DNA of 64,000 nucleotides, taken from assembly GCA_027886185.1 (NCBI GenBank), contig WOAB01000476.1, positions 2,232,001-2,296,000 on the forward strand, written 5' to 3'. Of the stretch, positions 23,291 to 34,700 are shown piece after piece. Source of the stretch: Rheum nobile. Lineage: Eukaryota > Streptophyta > Magnoliopsida > Caryophyllales > Polygonaceae. A program made the translations under genes and the position numbers. Every line of letters starts with the position of its first letter. Within the stretch, counting starts at the first letter, position 1. Below the pieces are notes generated by a model. It was not told the origin of the DNA. It worked only from the letters and a program-made list of their open reading frames with translations, and did no database searches.

Positions 23291-24222
23291 TTACCCTAGG
23301 TGATTAATCATGGGTGTTCTTCTATTAGGACAATCCTTCATCATATGACCTCTACCTTGGCATTTAAAACATATGACATATCTAGCTCTAGGAGAAGGGT
23401 TAGAAGTACTCCCTTTGGGGCCAGTAGGAGTCCCGGATGGGGGCCTTAGGCCGGGTGAAGAGGAGCTTGACTGAGCACTCCTCCTTGGCCCTCTTTGCTC
23501 CAAATGAGGACTTGAGAATGTTCCTTTGTCCTTTGCTTGTGGAGAGTCTTTGCCATATGGTTGATAGTCTCGGTTTTGGTTAGTATTTCTCCAAGAATTG
23601 GAAGGACCACTTGAACCTCTTCCTCCTTGGTTCCTAGCCTTAGTCTTTCTCTCTACTTTGATGGCTAGGTGCAGCAACTCTGTCATGGAATCATAGGGAT
23701 ACAAGTCTATTTCGTTAGCCAAATAGGAATTAAGGATACGAAGGTACCTAGCCATTGTAGTCTCTTCATCTTCAACCACATTGGCTCTAACCATTGCAAC
23801 CTGCATAGCATTATATGTCTCCTCGGCGCTCATGGATCCTTGTCTCAAATTTTCTAGCCTTTGCCTTAGCTCACGGGTGTGGTGTTGAGGCACAAAGCGA
23901 GCTCTCATCAAGGCCTTCATTTGATCCCAAGTTGCTATGGCTGGATCTAAGGCTCTCCTCCTTTCTTTCACAAGATTATCCCACCATATTAGTGCATAAT
24001 CATTGAATTCAAGGGCGGCGAGTTGTACCTTTTTGTCCTCGGCAAAGTTGTGGCAACTCCATATTTGTTCAATCTTGGTCTCCCATTCCATGTAAACGTC
24101 CGGATCACATCTGCCTTCAAAAGATGGGATCTTCACCTTGATCTTGCCTATGCCATCTTGCTCTTGCTCTCGGCCTCTCCTTCCTTGGTAGCCTCGAGGT
24201 GGCACAGGCTCCCAATCTTCAT
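23291..24222 (-). pseudogene. Gypsy gag
   Basis: The - strand frame encodes a retrotransposon gag domain (DPDVYMEWETKIEQIW; FNDYALIWWDNLV; FVPQHHTRELRQRL). A Ser/Pro/Gly-rich linker follows, then one CCHC knuckle (CFKCQGRGHMMKDC, about 23325-23370). It is separated by a frameshift from the Pro/Arg-rich N-terminal part (24226-24594) and closed by TAA at 23289-23291. It forms the capsid of the gypsy particle. Confidence 0.9.
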
Positions 24223-24225
24223 CTT

Positions 24226-24594
24226 CTAACTCCTATTCCTATTACAGGCTCGCCTTGGCTCCTCATGATAGGCACGCCTTGGCTCCCTTGGAAATCCCTG
24301 AAATTCATTAAAATGGTTAGGAGCAAAATGCCTATCTCTACGTCGGGGGGAGTTGGTGGCTATGGGCACTCGGCGCACATAGAGGGGCACGGCATTGGAG
24401 GGGCCTCCTTGGTCTGGTTGGGGGCCTAGAGGTGTAGCTGCAGGCTCGGGCACTCTAGTCTCCAACGCCACCATTCGGTTGGTCAAGTGCACAATGTTAT
24501 CCGACATGGCCTTAAGCATGTTTAACATCTCGGGTGACATGGTGTCGGACCCTCCTTCTCGTGATGGGCTACCTGTACGAGACATGATCAACAA
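24226..24594 (-). pseudogene. Gypsy gag N-terminal segment
   Basis: The - strand frame starts MLIMSRTGSPSREGG, with a better placed ATG four codons in (MSRTGSPSR). It has a short heptad-like stretch (MLNMLKAMSDNIVHLTNRMV) and Pro/Arg-rich residues. It runs into a TAG near 24226 while the gag domain continues in another frame, so a small indel lies around 24200-24230. Confidence 0.75.
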
Positions 24595-25693
24595 ACCTCA
24601 AGAAACAAGTTAGAGTTAGTGAAATCAAATATCCTCACAAGTGTTTACTCTCGTGTGTTTGATCGCTCACTCTCTTGTTGATGTCGATGCAAGCTTATGG
24701 ATGTGATACTGCTTTGAGTGGACCAAAAACTTCACGTGACCCTTGGTGAACTTAGACGGCACTAACCTCTAGTGAGTAGCTCTTAGACTTGAGATAATGG
24801 TACGCTAGCTGCAGCCTTGGTGTTGAGCTAAAATATGTGTTTAAGCTCGGTAATGGACTCAAAAGAATGGACAAGTGGACTCGAGACAATGAAAGGAGAC
24901 ACAAACAGAAACACAAATGAAGACACAAAGGGAAATGTATTTAGGAGACTCAACAAAGCAATGTCACAACTAGCTTGCCTTACCAATACTCATGAATTTG
25001 CGGACAAGGTGTCGATGATATGAAGTGAGGTGGTGAGGTGAGTGTGATATCAAGCTGGAGCCGGGCCTTTTGTTGAGTCTAAGTATCACTTGGAGATAGC
25101 AATATAAGAGCAACAAATATTAAGAGCTAAGTACGTACAACTGATATGCACTTGTCTTTCTTTTCTTTTTCTTTTTTTTTGACTTTTGTTTTCTTTTTTT
25201 TCTTCTTTTTTTTGTAGACAAGTGTGCAGGAATTAATAATACGGAATACAAATATATGCTATTTTTTTTTGTTTTTGAAAGAAATAGCAGCTGAATTTAA
25301 ACTAGCTAGAAAATAGGAACTAGCTACAAAGATGGGGGAAATTAGTTATGGGCGGATTTGTGGAGATTTTGTAGGGATTTTCTTATTTTCTTCTTCTTCT
25401 TTTTTTGTAGAAGTAGTGGGGGCTTGGAGTTATGGACGTAGTGGATGGTGGATGGCAGTTTTGTTTGTAGATGGTGGTTGCCGGTGTTTTTGTAGCGGCG
25501 GCCTTGGTGGTGGCGGAAGGTTGGCGGCGAACAAATCCACAAATACACAAGCACAAGAAATGACAAACTAGACACAACAAATGCAAAGAAAAACACAATG
25601 AAGACGGCCAGAAGAAGAGATTGTGAAGAAGACTCAAAGGGACTAACCGAGGGATGACTCGGCGACGATGGTGGTGGCTTGGCGTCGAACCTG
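24595..25693 (-). other. Gypsy 5' untranslated leader
   Basis: About 1.1 kb lies between the primer-binding site and gag with no coding frame of retroelement type. It contains poly-pyrimidine runs (25150-25275 and 25380-25400 on the + strand). Packaging and dimer signals are expected here but none could be recognised. Confidence 0.6.
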
Positions 25694-25705
25694 GCTCTGA
25701 TACCA
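25694..25705 (-). other. Gypsy primer-binding site
   Basis: On the - strand it reads TGGTATCAGAGC, complementary to initiator methionine tRNA. Three bases separate it from the end of the 5' LTR. Confidence 0.9.
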
Positions 25706-25708
25706 CTT

Positions 25709-26482
25709 TGATGCGGGGATGACCGCAGGTGGCCCGATCTTGACGCCAAGGACTCGAATGATGATGAGAGGAAGACAACAATGAAGTTAGCAATCTGAAA
25801 TGAACAAGAAATGAACAAGAGATAGAGGAAGAACCGAGAAGGGCAATGATAGAACCCTTGGTGGTCGGAGACACCAAGAACCAAACCAAATGTTCAACCA
25901 ACCCTGCCTTGTACAATCTTACACCACAATGGACGGATCCAAAGAGCACAAGAAGGAGGCTAGTGAAGCCTACGAACACCAAACTCGAAATAGGTTGACA
26001 CACGCAAGACAACCAAGCTAGATCGATCAACACCTTTGAGAAACCTCACTTTGAGAGCTCTCTTTTGATGTAGGAAAACTGAATTGTTTGTACCGAATTG
26101 TCTAAGGATAAAGACAACAAATCCGGCATTAAATACTCCTAGGGGCCGGCCCAAAACATGCTAAAAATAAGCCTAAGTAAGGCGTCCGAAACTTACTAAA
26201 ACAAGCCTAAACAAGGCGTCCAAATCATACTTAAAACGAAGTAAATAAAATAAGTGCTTGGCTGGTGCACACGGCCTTTACTCAAGCAATGATGACTTGG
26301 CTTGAAAGGTCACCAAGGTCCTTAGCATAGGCTTGGTGAAGTCCTCAACTAGGGCTGGTTCCCTTGAGACATGATAGCTTGCCAAGTTCTCTAGCTCCTC
26401 TTTCATACGCTTGGTTTGAGCTCTTGTGAGTGGACCATCTCCCCTTGTGGGCACCTTATGTGAAGCCTCGGATGATCCCTCA
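25709..26482 (-). repeat. Gypsy 5' LTR
   Basis: Paired with 10001-10766. Compared with that copy it has an extra 11-12 bp (AATGAACAAG repeated near 25800-25815) and lacks 3 bp at the outer edge. It also carries an open frame corresponding to the last part of pol (about 26278-26480). Confidence 0.92.
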
Positions 26483-26800
26483 TTAGTTGTGATGATAATC
26501 GAGTTAAGTATGAATTGTTTGATGTTTGTTTGGACGTTAGAGTTCTTTTTAACTCGATGATATTGGTGATATTCTATACTCAAGGGATATACATTAAGTT
26601 TTGATGTTTATTTGAAATTTTGAGTTTCTAACTTGATGATATTGAGGATATTTTACATTTGGGGAATATAGGTTGAGTTGTGATGTTTCTTTGAAAGTTT
26701 GAGTTTCTAACTTGATGATATTGAGAATATTTTTATATTCAATGAATATAGGTTAAGTTGTAAGGTTGGTTGAGTTCTTGACTCGATATAATTTTTGGAT
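26483..26800. repeat. Imperfect tandem repeat of about 80 bp
   Basis: The phrase GATGTTT...GAGTTTCTAACTTGATGATATTGAGGATATTTT recurs with changes at about 26515-26600, 26601-26680 and 26681-26760, with a degenerate fourth copy after that. It abuts the outer edge of the gypsy 5' LTR. Confidence 0.7.
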
Positions 26801-27586
26801 ATAGATTATGAGGTGGAAATTCTAAGTTGAGGTTATTGAATAAACTTACATGTGAAGTAGGATTCAAGATCGAGTAAGTGTATGATACTTGGAATTAATG
26901 GTTGTAGGATCTTAGGTAATTGTTGGTTAAGTGGTCTTGTGGTACTTATATAATATCTAGGAATTTTATGATCAATGAATAAACGTCTTGGTATTGGATA
27001 CAATCTATCTTATTGATCTTTGGGTAATCAAGTACTATCAATTGATTGAGAGAATACGTGATATTTAAAGGGATCTATTACGATGATTTTGGAAGTGGAT
27101 GATAAATCGACCATGTTCTATTTTGGTATTAAGCTATATCGAAATCGATATGGTTGAAGTATATAATCTTTGATGAGGTGTTAGGAGTATTGCTAGTTAG
27201 TGTGTGTCAATCTCCTCATACTCGTGATTAGTTATTACCTATGTTTATGATGCCAATATTTAAATATCCTTTCCAAATTCTAATTCCAATTTCAAATTAT
27301 ATACTGTTAAAAATTCACAGGTGTGCCAACGTGCTACACGATTTGTCTCCTTAGTACGTTTTTCATTTGAATAAAAAAATATTTGTATTAAGCAACTTTC
27401 AAGGAGATGAAAAAAGAGCCTATAAACACCTCTTAATATAATTTCAGTTAGCTCTTTATAAAAACAAATTTCAATTCAACCCAAATAATAAATTGTTAAT
27501 GTCAACAAATAAACTCAAAGGTGCATAAGAAAATAATTCAAACGATTTAAATATGATTACAATATAATAAATTTATTTTTAATTTG
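26801..27586. other. Gene-free AT-rich DNA
   Basis: No coding frame, RNA gene or paired repeat was recognised. It may belong to the Helitron-type element that ends at 28031, whose 5' end I could not place. Confidence 0.5.
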
Positions 27587-27594
27587 ATTGAACT

Positions 27595-27948
27595 CAATGT
27601 TCTAAAAATCCCCGCCTAGGCCCTGCCTGGGCGCTAGGTGGTCATCCACCGCCTAGGGCCGCCTAGGCGAGAAGAAGTCTCAAATGTTGTGGAAGCGGCA
27701 ATATCTTAGGAGATGGTGGATGCATAAAACATAGTTTTGGGTGAGGCTTTGTAAAATAAGACTCATTATTATAAATCAAACCTCATCCCAACATAGTTTT
27801 ATAAAGATTAATTGATTTGGGAGAACATAGTCAAATAATCACATGGATCACGCATTAATTTTTAATCTGTCTAGGCCCCCGCCTAGCCGCCTAGGCGCTA
27901 GGCCCCCCCTCACCGCCCAGCTCCCGCCTAGCGACTTTTAGAACATTG
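27595..27948. mobile_element. hAT-type MITE, 354 bp
   Basis: The terminal inverted repeat is CAATGTTCTAAAAATC at the left (27595-27610) and GACTTTTAGAACATTG at the right (27933-27948), with one mismatch. Perfect 8 bp target duplications ATTGAACT lie at 27587-27594 and 27949-27956, the size made by hAT transposases. The ends are rich in CCGCCTAGGC-type motifs arranged in inverted orientation, so the element can fold extensively. It has no coding capacity. Confidence 0.9.
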
Positions 27949-28002
27949 ATTGAACTACAATATAAATACTTATAAATTTCTTGATACTTAAATTTATTCT
28001 TT

Positions 28003-28031
28003 TCCGTGCGTAGCACGGACATAATCTCTAG
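28003..28031 (+). other. Helitron-type 3' terminus
   Basis: The stem TCCGTGC (28003-28009) and GCACGGA (28013-28019) is followed by CTAG (28028-28031) and a T, matching the ends at 7019 and 52324 in layout. The body and 5' end of this element are not resolved; the hAT MITE appears to be nested in it. Confidence 0.8.
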
Positions 28032-28791
28032 TAAAAATATAATATTGTTTAAAAACATTAAATTTTTAATAAAATCGTGATAACTTTAGCTTATATTCTA
28101 GTAGTTTATAAACTTTCTACTAAAAAACAATTTAAGTAGAGTGAGGGTTATTTATAGAGAAAACGAACATATTACAAGTATCAAAACTTTTAGTTTATAT
28201 TTTCAAGTATTGGTATAATAAACTTTATAAGACATTCAATTATTTCGGATTATTTAAAACTTTTAGTCCAGATCGGATCGAGATAAGTATATTTTGATCG
28301 AGTCAACTCATCGTGTCTGGTTATATTTAGAGAGCTCTAATTGTAGGATAGAAAACAGCTTTAATTATACTCAATGCCCTTCAGTCAGTTACTCAGTTAT
28401 AGTCTAATTTATGAATTTACTGATGAAGTCACATTTGTGAAACAAATATCATGATATCAGTTTGATTTAATTCTGTTTTTCAGTTACACTATTTAAAAAT
28501 GATTAAATTCGTAATGCATCTCAGAATATTCCAGTGGGAAAAAAAGGATAGAAAAACCAACAGTGGGGCAGTGGTCCAGTGGATGCCTCCTGGCCCCCTC
28601 CATAAGCCTACGGAAAAAGCATGTAAATTGCAGAGGAAGGCCTATGTTTGTTTTGTTCTCTTGTGTGCTCGTAGCAGAGCAAGAACCAAATAACTCCTCC
28701 CCCTTCCTCGTCTCTCATCGAGGGGAGGGATTCTGAAGGTGAAAATTGGAGCTGGTTTCAGAAATTGTGCGAAGACAGGTAGATCTCGGAC
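28032..28791 (+). promoter_or_regulatory. Upstream region and 5' leader of the USP-kinase gene
   Basis: The 760 bp between the Helitron end and the ATG at 28792 must contain the promoter. A pyrimidine-rich segment (28694-28718, CTCCTCCCCCTTCC) and a short GC-richer leader precede the ATG. No unambiguous TATA box could be assigned. Confidence 0.4.
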
Positions 28792-31700
28792 ATGAAATTG
28801 AAGATTTGGAATGGCAAGGTTTCCGAATCTCAGAGAGGTGTCTCCGTCGCCGGCGACAATGTCGACGTCGATAGTCGGAATGTGGTGGTGGTGGGAGTCA
28901 AAATGGAGCAGCAGAGCAGGGAGCTTCTCACCTGGGCGTTAATGAAGATCGCGCAGCCTGGGGATCGAGTCGTCGCTCTTCACGTTCTGCATGCTTCTTC
29001 TGGTAACGATCAAACGGAGGATTCTGATTTATGGATTTTTATATTATCTCTCAAGATGTGTGTTGATTTTCCGGCTTAGTCTTTCTTGGTTGTTTGATTT
29101 GTTCCTTGTCGTTTCTTTGTCTTCACAGAGGAGCAATCGTCGGTTGCGTCTCTAATTAAGACCTTTGATTCCGTGCTTGCTGTTTACGAAGGATTTTGCC
29201 ACCTGAAACAGGTTTGATTTTTGTTTTCCTCGTTTGGTGTCTTGATATCTTTGTAAGTGGATATCACTCCAACTCATATCTTTGCAACTAAAAAAGGGAG
29301 TTATATGGTTGAGATCTTCCTCTTTATGTCTGCATAATTCTCAATTAAGGTTGATTATCTGTGCGTTAATTCGTCTCAAAACTCCAGATAAGTCACATCT
29401 GTGGATGGTGATGTTGGGCTTCTGATTCAAGACATTATAACCATTGCGAGATGAATGTATAGATAATTTCGTAACAAAAGCACAAACAAGAACATAAATG
29501 TCCTATGCGCTCTGGAGTTACTTCAGGTATCAGTTGAGTGAAGTAAATGATAACAATTATCAGTTTGCTGATAACAATTGTCAATAGAAGGATTTCTTTT
29601 TGTCACAAAGAAAGAATAGACAGAGGAAGAAATTGGGCTGAATGCTGCTTGATACTCATTAAGAAATTGAACGGCCTTTTATAGGCGATTACATAAACCG
29701 ACTTAACCTTAATTTAGGACCCATTACAACCACTAACAGCACTAACATACTGCTGCAATACTTTCTCTAAACTAACAGCCCATAAATTCCTAAAATTCAG
29801 CAACTGATAAATCAAATTAGGAAATATCAAATAATTAAAAAAATATGAAATAATCAAGAAATATCTAACAAATCCTCCCTTAAACTGAAGTTTGCTAACA
29901 TCAGTTTAATACTTTGATACTGCAAAGACCAAGTAGCTTCTTGAGCTTCATGAATGACTCCTTTTTGAGTGGTTTGGTGAAGATATCAGCCACATGTTCT
30001 TCACTTCGACAAAAGATGAGATCAATTACTCCATCATTGCTAAGATCCCTCAAGAAGTAAACTTTCTCATCAATATGCTTACTTCTACCATGCATAACTG
30101 GATTCTTTGACAACTTGATTGTTGAACTGTTGTCACAATAGATCTTAGTTGGTTCTGGCTGCTTGAAATTCAGCTCTTCAAGAACTTTCCTCAGCCATAT
30201 GGCCTGACAAGCACCAGCTGTTGATGCAACAAACTCTGCTTCCGTGCTTGACAAAGTGACAATAGGTTGCTTCTTTGACATCCAAGAAATACAGTTGTAC
30301 CAAGCATAAACACATACCCGGAAGTGCTTTTCATGTCATCTTGATCTCCTGTATAATCACTGTCAGTAAATCCCAACAAATTTGTCAAGTCACATTTCTT
30401 GTAGTTCAGGCCAAAATCCTTGGTTCCTTGTAAGTACCGAAGGATTCTCTTAGCAGCCAGCAAATGCATCCATGTATCTACTAATCAAGCTGAGAGCATA
30501 CATAATATCCGGTCTTGTGGCAGTCAAATACATCAAACTTCCCACAATTTGCTTGTAGAGTGTGTTGTCCACCTTCTTCCCTTCATGATCTTTGTGTAGC
30601 TTGAAACCACACTCAGTTGGAGTATTAACAGGATTGCAATCCTGCATCTGAAACCTTTTCAGAATATCTCCAATATACTTCTTTTGGGACATAAAAATTC
30701 CATCACCTGATTGTACTACTTCTATGCCAAGAAAGTAGTGCATCATACCAAGATCTGACATTTCAAACTCATTCATCATAGACCTCTTGAACTCCTTAAA
30801 CATGACAGCACAATTTCCAGTAAATAGCAAATCATCAACATACAAGCAGACAATGAGCATTTTCCCTTTATCTTCACTCTTAACAAAGAGTGTATGCTCA
30901 TAAGGACACTTTATGAAACCTTCTTTCAAGAAATAGCCTTCAATGCGACTATACCATGCCCTTGGAGCTTGCTTTAGCCCATAAAGAGCTTTCTTTAACC
31001 TGTAAACTTTATGCTCATTTTCAGATTTAACATAACCAGGTGGTTGATCAACAAATACCTGTTCATCCAAGTAACCATGTAAGAAAGCTGATTTGACATC
31101 AAGTTGGAAAATTGGCCAAGAATTCTGAGCAGCCAATGCAACCACCAATCTGATTGTGTCATGCCTTGCCACCGGGGAAAATACTTCTGTATAGTCAACC
31201 ACATACTCATGCTTGTATCCCTTTGCTACCAAGCGAGCTTTGTACTTGTCAACTTCTCCATTATCTTTCAGCTTTGTCTTGAAGACCCACTTCACACCAA
31301 TGGTCTTGTGACCTTCTAGTAGATTGCACAACTCCCATGTGTCATTTCTTTCAATAGCATCAATCTCAGCATCCATGGCCTTTTGCCATTTTTCTTCTTT
31401 GACAACACTTTCAAAACTTGTAGGATCACAATCAGCAAACAAAGCAAAGTAAGTAGACTGATCATTTAATCCAGTTACCTCAAAATCTCCCATCCAATTC
31501 GGCCTCCTTCTGACACGCCGAATAAATTGAGTTTCTGCTGGATTAGGCTGGGCAATTGCCGGACTGACATTTGTTGTTGTCGGACTGACAATTGTTGTGC
31601 TTGGATCGACATTTTCTTCTGGTTGGCTGACATTTTCTTCTGGTTGGCTGACATTTGCTGAACTTTCAGCGTCACTGTCATAAATGACTTGGGTAGGCTG

Positions 31701-34700
31701 CTGCCTATTCCAATCCCAAGTGTTTTCTTCATCAAAAAACACATCTCTGCTGGTCACAATCTTCTTTGTGAGTGGATTGTATAACTTGTATGCCTTTGAT
31801 GTTTCACTTACTCCAAGAAAGACACACTTCTCAGCCTTCTCATCAAGCTTCTTCCTCTTGACATCAGGAACATGAGCATATGCAATACAACCAAAAATCC
31901 GAAAGTGATCTACTGCTGGTTTTCTACCACTTCTGGTGTCATATTCTGAACAGCAAAGGTTGGGCTTCTATTCAGAACATAAACACTCCAATTTATCGCT
32001 TCCGGCCAGATATTCTTTGGGACTTTGCCTCTTGTCAACAAGCTTCTCACCATGTTGAGGATTGTTCTGTTCTTCCTTTCAGAAACACTGTTTTGCTGCG
32101 GTGTATATGCAGCTGTAAGCTCTCTTCGAATCCCTTTCTCTTCACAAAATGCTTCAAACTCCTTTGAGCAGTACTCACCACCCGATCTGTTCTAAGTGTT
32201 TTGATGGATCTTTCTGCATCATTTTCCACCAGAGCTTTGAAGCTTTTGAAAGCAGTAAATGCTTTTGATTTTTCCTGTAAGAAATGAACCCACGTTTTTC
32301 TGGAAAAATCATCAGTAAAAGTAATTACATATCTTTTACCTCCATTAGAAGATGGCTTTATGGGGCCACAAATATCAGAATTGCACCAACTCTAGAACTT
32401 TACTTGCTCTCTATGATTTCCCCTTGGGAAATTGAGTCCGATGTTGTTTGCTAACAACACAGTCTTCACACACCTGAGTAGGAGCTGTAATTTCTGGAAG
32501 ACGTGTTACCATATTCTTTTGCTGAAGAGTCTTCAACCCTCCAAAATTCAGATGCCCATATCTAAAGTGCCATAACCACGGACTCACTTACTTCAGCCAT
32601 CAGACTAGATTGAATGCTTTCAATCTTTAAAGAGAACAATTTGTTTGAACTCATTGGAATAAGAGCAATAGCTCCTCTAACAGGATCATAAATTTCACAA
32701 GCATTTGACTTAATTGTGATAATATAACCCTTTTCTTGCAATTGGCCAGCACTCAGTAAATTAGTCTTCAAATCAGGCACATACATGACTTCTGAAATTT
32801 TCTCCACAAAGCCATTCTTGGCTTTTATCCTGATATCTCATTTCCCCATCACTTTCACAAAAGATTCATCCCCAAATCTTATAGTAGAATGATCATCTTT
32901 ATCTAAATAAGAAAAAGAAGACTTACTTCCACTCATGTGGTTACTGCAGCCTGTATCCACAAACCAAACACCTGCTTCAGACTTCTTTCCATCTTGGATT
33001 GTCATCAGCAGAGTTTCTGAGTCATTTGTTTCAGCAAACTTCGAGTACTCCTCCTTCTCCTTGTGCAGTTTGGTGTAGCATTCAGATGCATAATGGCCAA
33101 ACTTATGACACCTATAACATTCGACTTTAGACTTGTCGAAATCTCGGCCTCTGTCGCCTTTGCCCTGACTGCTGTCATTATTGCGCCTGAAATTGTCATC
33201 ATTTGGCCTGAAATTCCTGCTGGAATCATGATCTTTGTTTTCTCTATCCTTTTGATTTCCTCTTCCTCTACCACGACCCCTTCCTCGTCCTCTTCCTCTG
33301 AAGTTGTTGGACTGGGTGTTGGTAGATGCCTTCAAAGTGTGCTCCTCTGTTGTAGAGCTCCTATTCACCTTTTGTTCATGCACCAGTAGAGAACTTTGCA
33401 ATTCATCAAGAGAGAGCTCATCAATGTTTTTCGATTCTTCGATCGAACAAACAATATAGTTGAAGTTCTGCGTCATGCTCCGCAAAATCTTCTCTACTAT
33501 GATGACATCAGTCATCTTCTCACCATAAATTCTCATCTTGTTGCAGATCTCCATCGTTCGCCCGAAATAACTGGTGACGGACTCCTTATCCTTCATCCTC
33601 AGCGACTCAAAATCGCCTCTCAAAGCTTGAAGTTGTGCACGCTTCACTCTGTTGGAGCCTTCATACTTCTTCTTCATAGAGTCCCATATATCCTTGGAAG
33701 TATCTTTGCAAAGGATAGTTTCCAGGATGGAACGATCTATGGCTTGGAAGAGGTAATTCTTCGCCTTGAAATCCTTCAATCTTCTACTCTCCAGATCTGT
33801 TTTCTGAGCATCTGTCAGAACTGCGTTTGTCGCCGGTTCTTGCACTCCACCATTAACAACGCTCCAATTCTCCTTAGAGCGAAGAAAATTTTCCATCAAC
33901 ACACTCCAATGATCGTAGTGACCATCAAAGCGTGGAATAGAGACTTGCACGTAATTGGATTCGGCAGCCATTGGATGAGAAGAACTGTAATCTGGTTTTG
34001 TGAATCTCTTACATGTTTACGCTCGAGATCTGAGAAAAAATAGGATCGTTGCTCTGATACCACTAATAATAATTATCAGTCTGTTGATAACAATTGTCAA
34101 TAGAATGATTTCTTTTTGTCACAAAGAAATAATAGACAGAGGAAGAAATTGGGCTGAATGTTGCTTGATACTCATTAAGAAATTGAACGGCCTTTTATAG
34201 GCGATTACATAAACTGACTTAACCTTAATTTAGGACTCATTTCAACCACTAACAGCACTAACATACTGCTGCAATATTTTCTCTAATCTAACAGCCCATA
34301 AATTCCTAAAATTCAGCAACTGATAAATCAAATTAGGAAATATCAAATAAATAAGGAAATATGAAATAATCATAAAATATCTAACAATAAATCGGGTAAT
34401 TTGACACTGATTTACCAAGGCATGATTGACAGTTTAACTAGTCTTTTGGTTTCCTTGCTGTCACAGTGTTGTGTTTTGTTAAGAGGCAGTAAATGGTATC
34501 TTTTTTGTAGGTTGATCTGAAGCTAAAGGTTCTACGAGGTCCATCTGTGCGGGAAATTTTGATCCAAGAGGCGAAATTATATGGTGCTGCTACATTAGTT
34601 GTTGGGACTTCTAAGGCCCACTACCCTATTATTTCACCAGCTTCTATGGCCAAACATTGTGCAAGGAAATTATCACATAACTTCTCAGTGTTCGCCGTCG

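Larger units (their letters stand above)
10001..26482 (-). mobile_element. Ty3/gypsy LTR retrotransposon, inactive, interrupted by a Sirevirus-type copia
   Basis: The element runs on the - strand. The 5' LTR is 25709-26482, the primer-binding site 25694-25705, gag about 24594-23291, protease-RT-RNase H-integrase about 23290-20162, and after the inserted copia (11076-20156) the integrase C-terminus at 11075-10559 runs into the 3' LTR at 10001-10766. Without the insertion it is about 7.4 kb. RT and integrase motifs resemble plant chromoviruses (Reina/CRM side); I see no canonical chromodomain. A clean 5 bp target duplication is not visible, although AGTTG lies near both ends. By eye the LTRs differ at about 16 positions over about 763 aligned bases, plus an 11-12 bp duplication in the right copy. 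Confidence 0.93.
29548..34386 (-). mobile_element. Copia-2, in intron 2 of the kinase gene, antisense to it, inactive
   Basis: The 4,839 bp element has 323 bp LTRs at 29548-29870 and 34064-34386. The primer-binding site is at 34051-34062 and the purine tract AAGGGAGGATT (- strand) lies at 29871-29881. Flanking 5-mers are GTAAA (29543-29547) and ATAAA (34387-34391), a target duplication with one later change. By eye the LTRs differ at about 17 of 323 positions, more than the other pairs here, so this is probably an older insertion. Gag, protease, integrase, RT and RNase H are all recognisable but broken. Confidence 0.94.

Noticed and set aside
28499..28693. Small gene upstream of the kinase
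   Set aside because: The 64-codon frame lies in the kinase promoter or leader and has no features of its own.
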